The notes under the pieces are model-generated. The model did not search any database and was not told the DNA's origin. It saw nothing but the letters and a program-made list of their open reading frames with translations. Of a DNA stretch of 64,000 bases, positions 35,509 to 43,625 are shown in pieces; position 1 is the stretch's first letter, and the number at the start of each line of letters is the position of its first letter. Source of the stretch: Luteibaculum sp964627445. Its GTDB lineage: Bacteria > Bacteroidota > Bacteroidia > Flavobacteriales_D > Luteibaculaceae. Both the position numbers and the translations under genes were made by a program. Where the stretch lies: positions 1 through 64,000 of the forward strand of contig CAZVJF010000003.1 in NCBI GenBank assembly GCA_964627445.1. Reading direction: 5' to 3'.

Positions 35509-35961
35509 TTACTGTGCTAAAGCCCTATTGTAATCGGCTTCTGTTATTCGATAGGTAAATGTGGTTGTATACGAACTCTCCACTTCAATAACCCAGTTTT
35601 CCTTTAGCCTAATATCATTGGGCAAATAAGTGCTATCGGTAAGCACCAGTTGAATACTATCGCTAAATACAAGTACCGTTGAATTATCCGCAGATTGCCA
35701 AGGTGTATTGGGAAATCCAGAATGATCTGCAAAGGTGGTGGACAGCGTGCTTTTAGGATTCACCATGGAATACGTTGTATCTTTGGTAATAACGATGGAA
35801 GGAGATGCACCGCTATTGGGCAGCGCAAAATTCACCAAACTAATTGCAAAATCGGTATCATTGATGACATTGTAATTACCTCTAAACTCCTGATCTTGCT
35901 TACAAGAAGGAGCTGTAAAAATGGCAGCAAAAGCTATCAGAGTTAATTTCAATACTTTCAT
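35509..35961 (-). CDS. Hypothetical lipoprotein (150 aa)
   Basis: The protein has 150 residues with lipobox FTAPSC (Cys20). The mature part is beta-rich and polar, with no domain I know. It lies 4 bases after the metalloprotease stop, so both form one leftward unit. Both genes are AT-rich compared with most of the window and sit between the two copies of the WYL 3' end. A partner, inhibitor or cargo role for the protease is a guess. Confidence 0.65.
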   Translation of the reverse strand: MKVLKLTLIAFAAIFTAPSCKQDQEFRGNYNVINDTDFAISLVNFALPNSGASPSIVITKDTTYSMVNPKSTLSTTFADHSGFPNTPWQSADNSTVLVFSDSIQLVLTDSTYLPNDIRLKENWVIEVESSYTTTFTYRITEADYNRALAQ

Positions 35962-35965
35962 GCCC

Positions 35966-37840
35966 TTACAAGTTGAAATAGTAATTTAAATACAAATCAA
36001 TGTGCTTATCCGTCATCCCCGAGGGTTTATTTGCTTTCAAAGCATCCCGTAAGCTTGTAAGACCATAGGAATGCGGTAAAACTCTACTTTCTAACAATTC
36101 CATGGTATAACCGCTTACCTCGTCATACAACAAGTCGCCTTGTCCAGCTGGACGCAAAAACCAGTTGTCGTTCCAAATAAAACCTATTCTGTCCTCCGGT
36201 ATTTCTCCAGCGAAGCAATTGGCCCCATCAAACCAACTTCCAGGCACTGGGCAATCGCAGCAGTTTACAGGCGTATAATAAAAATTATCACTAAAAATAA
36301 ACGCTGTTTCACCCTGCGGTGCGGTTCCAAAATAACAATTATTACCGTCAAACCACCCACCATCTGGACAACGATTCACAACATTACCACGCTCTATACC
36401 TTGATTATACGCATCAGCAAAGTCAATAAAGAGTGGGGTATAATCATGATCTGAATTATGATCCCATTCTTGCTTATTATCAACATCATTTGCTCCTGAG
36501 TTATCCAATGAAGGGTCATCATAGTTAATCTGCCCTAGCTCAAGGTATTCTTGTCTGGTGACAAAGAACTCTACTGCATCTGCCCAACTTTCATAAATCT
36601 GCTTGGCCACTTGCACATATTGCAAATTACCGATAAGCTCTAAATGAGAAGTATGTGCGATCTCATGAATTGTAGTACTAAGTAGTACATTGACCGGATG
36701 ACGATTTCCCCCATTATTTGAACGACCGAATATCCTGATATCAGGAAACAAACCAGTTCCGTCCCAATTCCCCCAATTAACACCCGTACCTTGAGAATCA
36801 TGGTGATAATTAACTTTAAGTTTGGTTTGATGGCCTGGTCTCTTTAAACCAACGATATCCCGATAAAAATATCTTTGCAATCCTCTATGGATTGTAGCAA
36901 AACCAAGCGTTTTACCAAACCACCTTTCTATATCCAGGTTCCATCGCCCTTTTTGTTGAGGACCGTCATATTTTGCTTGGCCTATCCAACCATCTCTAAT
37001 ATCCCAGTAGGAATCATTTTCCCATTTTATACTATAATTAACAGGTCTTCTGTAAGATCCAGTTCTGTAGTAGCCCCTAGCATCAGTTACAGCCGTTTTT
37101 ACAGTAAACCACCGTCTCACCCTTACTTTGACACCCTGTAACGGAATTAGACCATTCGTTATGTTATCAAACGTTCTTATAAAGCCATCCGGGTTCCATC
37201 TGGATGGCCGCCTTAAAAATGAAAATCTAAGAACTTCGCCTACTAAATTATCTGTCAGAATTAATGATTGATCTATAAGAGCATCAACAGTTCCTAATAA
37301 ATTCTCGTTTTCAACAAGTTCCGGGATATATAGTTCTTCAAGAATTTCATAACTAACATTTGGAAAAGTGTACCCAACTGGCACTGAAGCGTATTGGGGA
37401 TTTGGTAATCCATCCGCTGTATTTGGATCTCTGTAATAAACGCCTCGCTTCAATATTTCATAATCAAGGGGATACTCAAATAATTCAACATCTGTTATAC
37501 TTTCTAGGTATTGATATTCCTCCTGGCTAGCCGGAGTAAACTTCACATAAAGATGAGTTGGCCTAATATTTAAAGTTTCAGTAAGCACTGGGAATTTGCT
37601 CCTCAAACTTTCATAAGCAAGCTTCATGTTGTCCACTGAATAGGGGTTTTTTAATTTCCTTCCCAGTACCATTAAGTCCTGAGCAAAGTTGTCATCACCA
37701 CTAGAAAAGGTACTATTGGACTTCTTCTCCGGTGCAATTCCGGTTGTAGTTTTTTCAAGCAAAAAATCTTTTTCACAAGATTCTAATATCACAAATAGAG
37801 ACAAAAGTACGCCAGCTATGAATACCCTATATTTCATCAT
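35966..37840 (-). CDS. Zinc metalloprotease lipoprotein with WFDG repeats
   Basis: The protein has about 624 residues from the ATG at 37840 (start MMKYRVFIAGVLL; lipobox ILESC). After a ~200-residue unknown region comes a beta domain like carboxypeptidase-regulatory folds (VTDARGYYRTGSY). The zinc motif HEIAH is at about residues 392-396, in TTIHEIAHTSHLELIG. A downstream ESWADAVEFF glutamate could be the third ligand, as in gluzincins. Near the C-terminus are two cysteine-rich repeats, GGWFDGNNCYFGTAPQG and GSWFDGANCFAGEIPED, each followed by an FIF/FIW-x-DN motif. Surface endopeptidase activity is inferred. The substrate is unknown. Confidence 0.75.
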   Translation of the reverse strand: MMKYRVFIAGVLLSLFVILESCEKDFLLEKTTTGIAPEKKSNSTFSSGDDNFAQDLMVLGRKLKNPYSVDNMKLAYESLRSKFPVLTETLNIRPTHLYVKFTPASQEEYQYLESITDVELFEYPLDYEILKRGVYYRDPNTADGLPNPQYASVPVGYTFPNVSYEILEELYIPELVENENLLGTVDALIDQSLILTDNLVGEVLRFSFLRRPSRWNPDGFIRTFDNITNGLIPLQGVKVRVRRWFTVKTAVTDARGYYRTGSYRRPVNYSIKWENDSYWDIRDGWIGQAKYDGPQQKGRWNLDIERWFGKTLGFATIHRGLQRYFYRDIVGLKRPGHQTKLKVNYHHDSQGTGVNWGNWDGTGLFPDIRIFGRSNNGGNRHPVNVLLSTTIHEIAHTSHLELIGNLQYVQVAKQIYESWADAVEFFVTRQEYLELGQINYDDPSLDNSGANDVDNKQEWDHNSDHDYTPLFIDFADAYNQGIERGNVVNRCPDGGWFDGNNCYFGTAPQGETAFIFSDNFYYTPVNCCDCPVPGSWFDGANCFAGEIPEDRIGFIWNDNWFLRPAGQGDLLYDEVSGYTMELLESRVLPHSYGLTSLRDALKANKPSGMTDKHIDLYLNYYFNL

Positions 37841-38006
37841 CAATGTATTTTGCGCCCTAAAATACACTTTTCTAAACAATAAAAACCTATAAAAAGTGTT
37901 TTAGTATATATTTAAGTATTGCTGTTAATCAATTTAAACAAATGTTAGTTTAGCCTTAACACAGTTTTCCACGAGTATCTTACCAGTGAGTTTACATAGA
38001 CTTTGC

Positions 38007-39011
38007 TTAGTTATAATTCCCCAACGCCTCCTGCAAGGCTTCCTTGTGCCAATTGCGTAGTAATGCGGGTTCTAAAACTTTTATCTGGCTACCAAAACTC
38101 AACAGCTTGGCTTTTAACTCTGGGGTAATGTACACACGTAGTTGCAAAACATGTCCCTGGCTTTCTGTGCGCAATTGTTGGGATTTATGCAAGGGGTTTT
38201 GCTGTAGAAAACCGTGCAGCCAATCGCCAATAAGTAGCTTTATTTCAGCGGGTTCTGATTTTTCATTTACGGTGATACCAAAAGCGTAATCAAAATACTG
38301 CTGCGGATTAAAACTAACGTGTTTGGGCTTGGGTGCAGTGGCAATTTCTAACGATAGGATGCGCCCCAACTCAAAGGTTCGGATGGATTCCGATCCTAAA
38401 TCAAAACTAATAACGTACCACAGATGGTCGTACTCGCGCAAAAGCAGCGGAAACACCTGGTATTCTTTTTCTGCCTGCGAAGACCAGGAGAAATAGCTTA
38501 GGGCAAGCGTATTCTGTTCTTGTATTGCAGCCAATATAGGATTGAGGTACTCCTGCCCTTTGGCAGCATTGGGCTTGTTATCGAACCAAATTCCCAAAGC
38601 CTGATCCTCGGTATTGCCCACGGCCAACTCCTCAAATATTTTGGCCAGGGCCAAATCGAACTTCTTAAAAATCTCTACCTCCTTAAACGAGAGCAAACTA
38701 GCAGCCGCAAAGCGCAAAGCATGGATGTCGTCTTCGGTAAGGGGAATTTTTTCCAGGCTAAACGTATCCTCGGTGTAATAATAGCCTTGATGGTGGGCGT
38801 GGTATTTTATGGGGGCATCAAAATTATCGCGCATGTAGCGCAAGTCTTTTTCTATGGTAGAAAGCGAAATGCGTTCGCCCACCTCACTACCGTATAGCTT
38901 TTCCTCGCATGCCACGCGTAAGTCTTCCTTGGAAGGATAGGGCTTGTAAGGGTTTCGAATTTTGCTATCGATAATGCGGTAGCGAAACTGTGCATTTTTT
39001 ACCTGAGGCAT
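38007..39011 (-). CDS. WYL-domain transcriptional regulator
   Basis: The protein has 334 residues from the ATG at 39011 (MPQVKNAQFRYRIIDSKIRN). A longer frame to 39083 would run into the divergent gene. Residues ~10-75 form a winged helix-turn-helix (SLSTIEKDLRYMRDN). The WYL domain is at about 150-230, with the ligand-binding triad region seen as HLWYVISFD, and a WCX end closes the protein (FGSQIKVLEP). Such regulators often sense nucleic acid or stress signals and control DNA-repair or defence genes. Here it is divergent from alkC with 27 bases between, so it may control alkC. Its 3' end is duplicated at 35338-35425. Confidence 0.88.
   Translation of the reverse strand: MPQVKNAQFRYRIIDSKIRNPYKPYPSKEDLRVACEEKLYGSEVGERISLSTIEKDLRYMRDNFDAPIKYHAHHQGYYYTEDTFSLEKIPLTEDDIHALRFAAASLLSFKEVEIFKKFDLALAKIFEELAVGNTEDQALGIWFDNKPNAAKGQEYLNPILAAIQEQNTLALSYFSWSSQAEKEYQVFPLLLREYDHLWYVISFDLGSESIRTFELGRILSLEIATAPKPKHVSFNPQQYFDYAFGITVNEKSEPAEIKLLIGDWLHGFLQQNPLHKSQQLRTESQGHVLQLRVYITPELKAKLLSFGSQIKVLEPALLRNWHKEALQEALGNYN
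38011..38098 (-). repeat. Direct repeat with 35338-35425 (right copy, in WYL gene)
   Basis: The intact copy of the 88-base repeat, which is the last part of the WYL gene. See the left copy for match details. Confidence 0.85.
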
Positions 39012-39026
39012 ACTGCGCTTACTTGC

Positions 39027-39034
39027 TATTTTTG
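39027..39034 (+). promoter_or_regulatory. -7 promoter box TATTTTTG of alkC
   Basis: TATTTTTG fits TAnnTTTG but ends only 4 bases before the alkC ATG at 39039. The transcript would be leaderless or the true start lies downstream. Confidence 0.4.
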
Positions 39035-39038
39035 GCCC

Positions 39039-40145
39039 ATGGAGCCGTTTAAAAATTTCTTTAGCGCAAATTATAAAAAGCAAGCCTACGCTTTTCTTAA
39101 AAAAGCCGCGCCCTCGCTAAAGGCCACCACCTACTTTGCAAACCCAGCCGAATTTCCCGATGCGATGGCTTACCGCGAGCGCGTGGCGGAAATTGCAGAA
39201 GCAATGTTGCATTTGTTTGACGGTAACATCCTAGCGTACTACGATTCGCTAACACCAGTTTTGGCCCAAGAAATAGAAGCTCAACAACGCGAAAACGATG
39301 TAAGCCATACCCACAGTTTTTTCTGGGAGCCCTTTGCCCACGTGGTTCAGGAATACGGCATAGATCACCTAAAACCCAGCTTGGATATGCTGGAGTTGCT
39401 TACCCAACTATTCACGGCAGAGTTTGCCATAAGGCCATTTATTGCCCACTACCCCAAAGAAACCATGGCACAAATGCAAACCTGGAGCCAAAGTAGCAAT
39501 GTACACCTAAGGCGCTTGAGCAGCGAAGGCTGCCGACCGCGTTTGCCCTGGGGCAAAAAGCTCACGGTGGTTATTGAGAATCCTAAGTTGGTTTGGCCCA
39601 TTTTAGAGACACTGCAAGCAGACCAAGCAGACTATGTAAAAAAGAGTGTTGCCAACCATCTTAACGATTGGTCTTGGTTGGATACAGCCTTCTTTTACCA
39701 GTGTATTGAAGAACTGCACAAAAGCAGCAACCCCAACACGCAGTGGATTGTGAAACACGCCCTGCGCTCCGAAATAAAAAGCGGTGCGCCCAAAGCCCTC
39801 GCGATACTCGGGTATCCTGCCTTTCAGCATGAGGTTACCCTAAAGGCACCCTCAAACGCAATACTGGGCAAAGAGATAAACCTGGCGTGCTCGTTAAGCA
39901 ATGTAGATACCAGCACAAAAGCATACATCCTGGATTTACAGTGGGAATTGCCTGGAAAAAAATCCACCCGAACCAAAGTATTTAAAGGATGGCAGGGCAG
40001 CGTAGAAAGCGGAGAAAACAAACAATGGGATAAGGCTTTTTCCTTAAAGGATAACTCGGTACGGAAATACTATCCAGGCAACTACCGCATTACACCTTTG
40101 GTGAATGGAGTGGCAGGAAAAAGCATTTCCTTTGTAGCCCAATGA
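39039..40145 (+). CDS. alkC: AlkC-type DNA alkylation repair glycosylase
   Basis: The protein has 368 residues. The HEAT-like helical body (residues ~1-260) includes the family motif LRRLSSEGCRPRLPWG, seen in AlkC/AlkD glycosylases. Residues ~270-368 form an Ig-like beta domain (VTLKAPSNAILGKEINLACS, then LQWELPGKKSTRTKVFKGW), a feature of AlkC. The enzyme removes 3-methyladenine-type lesions without flipping the base. It is the first gene of a rightward operon, divergent from the WYL regulator, and overlaps lpxL by 4 bases. Confidence 0.88.
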   Translation: MEPFKNFFSANYKKQAYAFLKKAAPSLKATTYFANPAEFPDAMAYRERVAEIAEAMLHLFDGNILAYYDSLTPVLAQEIEAQQRENDVSHTHSFFWEPFAHVVQEYGIDHLKPSLDMLELLTQLFTAEFAIRPFIAHYPKETMAQMQTWSQSSNVHLRRLSSEGCRPRLPWGKKLTVVIENPKLVWPILETLQADQADYVKKSVANHLNDWSWLDTAFFYQCIEELHKSSNPNTQWIVKHALRSEIKSGAPKALAILGYPAFQHEVTLKAPSNAILGKEINLACSLSNVDTSTKAYILDLQWELPGKKSTRTKVFKGWQGSVESGENKQWDKAFSLKDNSVRKYYPGNYRITPLVNGVAGKSISFVAQ

Positions 40146-41020
40146 GTACGGTATTACGCTATACAATAAAGGCATTATCTGCATTGCCTTTTTGGTTTTG
40201 GTATGGACTCTCTACGGGTTTATATGTTGTGCTATTTTATGCGGTAGGATACCGGAAAAAGGTGGTACTGGGTAATTTGCAGCGCAGTTTTCCCGAAAAA
40301 TCTAGCGCGGAGTTACAACGCATTGCTCGCACTTTCTACCAACATTTTTGCGATATCCTGGTGGAGTACGTAAAGCTGATATCCATTAAACAGACTACGC
40401 TAGAAAAACGACTGAGTTTTTCGAACTACGAGGTTTTAAAAAAGTACGAGGCGCAAAAGAAGCCCGTAATCATTGTGTGCGGCCACTATGGCAACTGGGA
40501 ATATGTTTCTTGCCTACCGATATTTAACCACGTTACGCAATCCAACATCAAGTTTAAGAGCATTTACAAGGTGCAAAAGAGCAAAGCAGTAGACGATTTA
40601 CTCTTTTACAGCCGCTCCAGACATGGGCTACACTTGGTGCCCACCACAGAGGTACGAAAAGATTTTGCCGAAGAAACACACCCCTGCCCTGCTTTGGTAT
40701 TTTTAGGAGATCAATCCCCGTCCAACGAGCACAAGGCCTACTGGATGAAATTTTTAAATCAAGACACGGGAGTACTCTTTGGCACCGAGCGCTACGCAAA
40801 AATGTACGACTACGCGGTGGTGTACATGCGCATCCAGTGGAAAAAGCGGGGCCACTACGAGTTTTCGTTTACGGATATAACAGGCGATCCTAAAAACACG
40901 GCCAAAGGTTTCATTACAGAGCGCCACCACCAATTGCTAGAAGAAGATATTAAGCGTGCCCCAGCCTACTGGTTGTGGACCCACAAACGCTGGAAGAAAC
41001 AAAAGCCAGAAAACCTGTAA
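40142..41020 (+). CDS. Lipid A late acyltransferase (LpxL/HtrB family)
   Basis: The protein has 292 residues. One N-terminal membrane helix (PFWFWYGLSTGLYVVLFYAV) is followed by the lysophospholipid-acyltransferase catalytic motif H-x4-E, seen as HYGNWE, and later FLGDQSPSNE. It adds a secondary acyl chain to lipid A at the inner membrane. The specific acyl chain is not known. It overlaps alkC by 4 bases and abuts rarA directly (no gap). Lipid A links it to kdsA, two genes downstream. Confidence 0.9.
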   Translation: MSTVLRYTIKALSALPFWFWYGLSTGLYVVLFYAVGYRKKVVLGNLQRSFPEKSSAELQRIARTFYQHFCDILVEYVKLISIKQTTLEKRLSFSNYEVLKKYEAQKKPVIIVCGHYGNWEYVSCLPIFNHVTQSNIKFKSIYKVQKSKAVDDLLFYSRSRHGLHLVPTTEVRKDFAEETHPCPALVFLGDQSPSNEHKAYWMKFLNQDTGVLFGTERYAKMYDYAVVYMRIQWKKRGHYEFSFTDITGDPKNTAKGFITERHHQLLEEDIKRAPAYWLWTHKRWKKQKPENL

Positions 41021-42319
41021 ATGGATACCAACAAACCGTTAGCAGAACGACTACGACCCAACACGCTAAATGATTACGTAGGCCAGGAGCATTTGCTGGG
41101 TAAAAATGGAGTGTTGCGTCCGCTCATAGAAAACGGACGCCTTCCTTCTATTATACTTTGGGGTCCTCCTGGTGTGGGTAAAACCTCGCTGGCGCTGCTG
41201 CTTTCTAAAATCTTAGATCGCAATTTCTACAACCTATCAGCCATCCATAGTGGCGTAAAAGATGTACGCCAGGTGATTGATAGCGCCCAGAAAAATGCGG
41301 CATTTGATACGCATCCACCCATCTTATTTATTGATGAAATTCACCGGTTTTCTAAGAGCCAGCAAGACTCCTTGTTGGCTGCTGTAGAGCGCGGTATTGT
41401 TACCTTAGTGGGTGCTACTACAGAAAATCCCTCGTTTGAGGTCATCACCCCCTTGCTTTCGCGTTGCCAGGTGTATGTGCTAAAACCCTTGCAAAAGGAG
41501 CATTTACTGTCGCTTGTAAACAAGGCGATTACGGAGGATGAGGTTCTTAAAACCAAAAAGATTACACTGGAAGAAAGCGATGCCTTGTTGGCCTACTCTG
41601 GTGGCGATGCGCGCAAGCTTTTGAACTTGCTGGATATTGTGATATCGCGCTTTCACGAAGACCCTATTATTCTGAATAACGAGCGCGTAAAAGCCATTGT
41701 AAAAGAGAATCCGCTGCATTACGATAAAGATGGTGAGCAGCACTACGATATCATCAGCGCCTTTATTAAATCCATCCGGGGTTCCGACCCCAATGCCGCG
41801 GTATATTGGCTGGCGCGCATGCTGGCCGGTGGTGAAGATCCAAAATTTATAGCCCGCAGGTTGGTGATTTTGGCCTCTGAAGATATTGGCAATGCCAACC
41901 CTAACGCATTACTATTGGCCAGCCAGGGATTTACTTCGGTAACGCAAATTGGCATGCCCGAAGCGCGCATTATTTTGAGCCAAATCACTACCTATTTGGC
42001 TTCTTCGCCCAAGAGCAATGCATCCTATATGGCCATTAATAAAGCACAGGCCTTGGTTAAGGAAACGGGCAATTTAGAGGTACCCTTGCACTTGCGCAAT
42101 GCGCCCACCGAACTGATGAAGCAACTGGATTACGGCACCGATTACAAATATCCGCACGATTATCCGACTAACTTTGTGCGCCAAGATTACATGCCCAAGG
42201 AACTCAGTGGCCACAATCTGCTGCACATGGGCGGAAATCCAAGAGAACAAGATTTAGAGAAACGACTGCACCACCTTTGGGGCCCACAATACAACTTTAA
42301 GAAAAATGATAGCCAATAG
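41021..42319 (+). CDS. rarA: Replication-associated recombination protein RarA (MgsA)
   Basis: The 432-residue AAA+ protein has Walker A GPPGVGKTS, Walker B ILFIDEIHRFSKSQQDSLL, sensor 1 GATTENPSFEV and the C-terminal tetramerisation region with NAPTELMKQLDYG and YKYPHDYP. It acts at stalled replication forks with SSB. The start ATG directly follows the lpxL stop. Its last 14 bases overlap kdsA, so ribosomes can pass on. Confidence 0.95.
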   Translation: MDTNKPLAERLRPNTLNDYVGQEHLLGKNGVLRPLIENGRLPSIILWGPPGVGKTSLALLLSKILDRNFYNLSAIHSGVKDVRQVIDSAQKNAAFDTHPPILFIDEIHRFSKSQQDSLLAAVERGIVTLVGATTENPSFEVITPLLSRCQVYVLKPLQKEHLLSLVNKAITEDEVLKTKKITLEESDALLAYSGGDARKLLNLLDIVISRFHEDPIILNNERVKAIVKENPLHYDKDGEQHYDIISAFIKSIRGSDPNAAVYWLARMLAGGEDPKFIARRLVILASEDIGNANPNALLLASQGFTSVTQIGMPEARIILSQITTYLASSPKSNASYMAINKAQALVKETGNLEVPLHLRNAPTELMKQLDYGTDYKYPHDYPTNFVRQDYMPKELSGHNLLHMGGNPREQDLEKRLHHLWGPQYNFKKNDSQ

Positions 42320-43130
42320 AATTCCAGGCATACAGCATACCGATGCCAACAACTTCTTTCTACTAGCCGGCCCTTGCGCCATAGAAGGCGAGGCCATAGC
42401 GCTAGAAATAGCCAGAGAATTGCGATTTGTATGCGACAAATACCAAATTCCTTTGGTGTTTAAAGGCTCGTACCGCAAAGCCAATCGTAGCCGGTTGGAT
42501 AGCTTTACGGGTATCGGAGATGAAAAAGCGTTACAAATTCTTAGTAAAGTTCGGGAGGAAACGGGACTTCCTACCGTTACCGATATCCACAGTGCGCAAG
42601 AAGCTGCCATGGCTGCTCCTTATGTAGATGTATTGCAAATACCCGCTTTTCTATGTCGACAAACCGACATTTTGGTGGCTGCCGCAGAAACAGGCCGACA
42701 CGTAAACATTAAAAAAGGACAGTTTTTAAGCCCAGAAGCGATGGCATTTGCGGTAGACAAGGTGCGCGAAAGTGGCAATCCCTATGCCTTTGTTACCGAC
42801 CGCGGCACCATGTTTGGCTACCAGGATCTTATAGTAGACTTTAGAGCAGTACCCAAAATGCAAGAAGCTTGCAAATGCGATGTAGTGGTAGACATAACCC
42901 ACTCGCAGCAAAAACCCAATCAAACTTCTGGAGTTACGGGTGGGGACCCCGACATGATAGAAACCATAGCCAAATGCGCAATTGCAGCAGGTGCTGATGG
43001 CTTGTTTTTAGAGACACACCCCAGACCCCAAGAAGCCAAGTCGGATGGTGCTAATATGTTGCAGTTGGATTACTTGGAACCGCTGTTGGCCAAGCTGGTT
43101 GCCATTCGAAAAGCATTATTTGCGGTTTAA
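42306..43130 (+). CDS. kdsA: KDO-8-phosphate synthase
   Basis: The protein has 274 residues. Hallmarks are LAGPCAIEGEAIALEIAREL (shown in part), then FKGSYRKANRSR, then DIHSAQEAA and the metal-site stretch ending VDITHSQQKPNQTSG. It joins arabinose-5-phosphate and phosphoenolpyruvate to make KDO-8-P for the lipopolysaccharide core. The ATG overlaps rarA by 14 bases, and the 3' end overlaps the convergent DoxX-like gene by 15 bases. It is the last gene of the operon starting at alkC. Confidence 0.95.
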   Translation: MIANRIPGIQHTDANNFFLLAGPCAIEGEAIALEIARELRFVCDKYQIPLVFKGSYRKANRSRLDSFTGIGDEKALQILSKVREETGLPTVTDIHSAQEAAMAAPYVDVLQIPAFLCRQTDILVAAAETGRHVNIKKGQFLSPEAMAFAVDKVRESGNPYAFVTDRGTMFGYQDLIVDFRAVPKMQEACKCDVVVDITHSQQKPNQTSGVTGGDPDMIETIAKCAIAAGADGLFLETHPRPQEAKSDGANMLQLDYLEPLLAKLVAIRKALFAV

Positions 43131-43529
43131 TACCTTATCTACAGACAATTCACCTGGACCTTTTACCATGAGTATTAGGTAAAAGGCCAGGTACATTAAG
43201 GGGAGTTCTTGTTTGCTAAAGCTATCTTCTCCGTGAAAGAGGAAGGCTGCCACTGCCATCGTAACAATGAGCGGGATGACAGCAAGCCGGGTAAACATGC
43301 CAATGACTACCAAAGAAGCACAAACAAACTCGGCAAAAACGACCAGTATAAGGCTAAACTCCTCACCCAAACCCAAAGGGTCGGTAAAGGCAATGTTTCC
43401 GGAGAGCAAGCGGTTGAACTTGGGTATTCCGTGGGTTAGCATAAATCCACCCGCCACGAGCCTGATAAAAAGGAGTGTTAAATCGTTATAGTGTCTTTTG
43501 GGTAACCACCGCAACTTGCTTTTCGCCAT
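43116..43529 (-). CDS. DoxX family membrane protein
   Basis: The protein has 137 residues and four membrane helices. The family signature LLFIRLVAGGFMLTHGIPKF is at residues ~18-37, and the other helices are FAEFVCASLVVIGMFTRLAV, VTMAVAAFLFH and LAFYLILMVKGP. DoxX proteins are small integral membrane proteins related to a quinol oxidase subunit. In most bacteria the function is not settled. It stands alone, converging on kdsA with a 15-base overlap. Confidence 0.88.
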   Translation of the reverse strand: MAKSKLRWLPKRHYNDLTLLFIRLVAGGFMLTHGIPKFNRLLSGNIAFTDPLGLGEEFSLILVVFAEFVCASLVVIGMFTRLAVIPLIVTMAVAAFLFHGEDSFSKQELPLMYLAFYLILMVKGPGELSVDKVLNRK

Positions 43530-43625
43530 ACCTCTAGTTTTGGTAGCTCCTAAAAACGTGAATTAAACCCCCACACCTTGAATTTTCTAATTTTCTTCTC
43601 CACGAAGCCGTGTGGAAAAACACCC

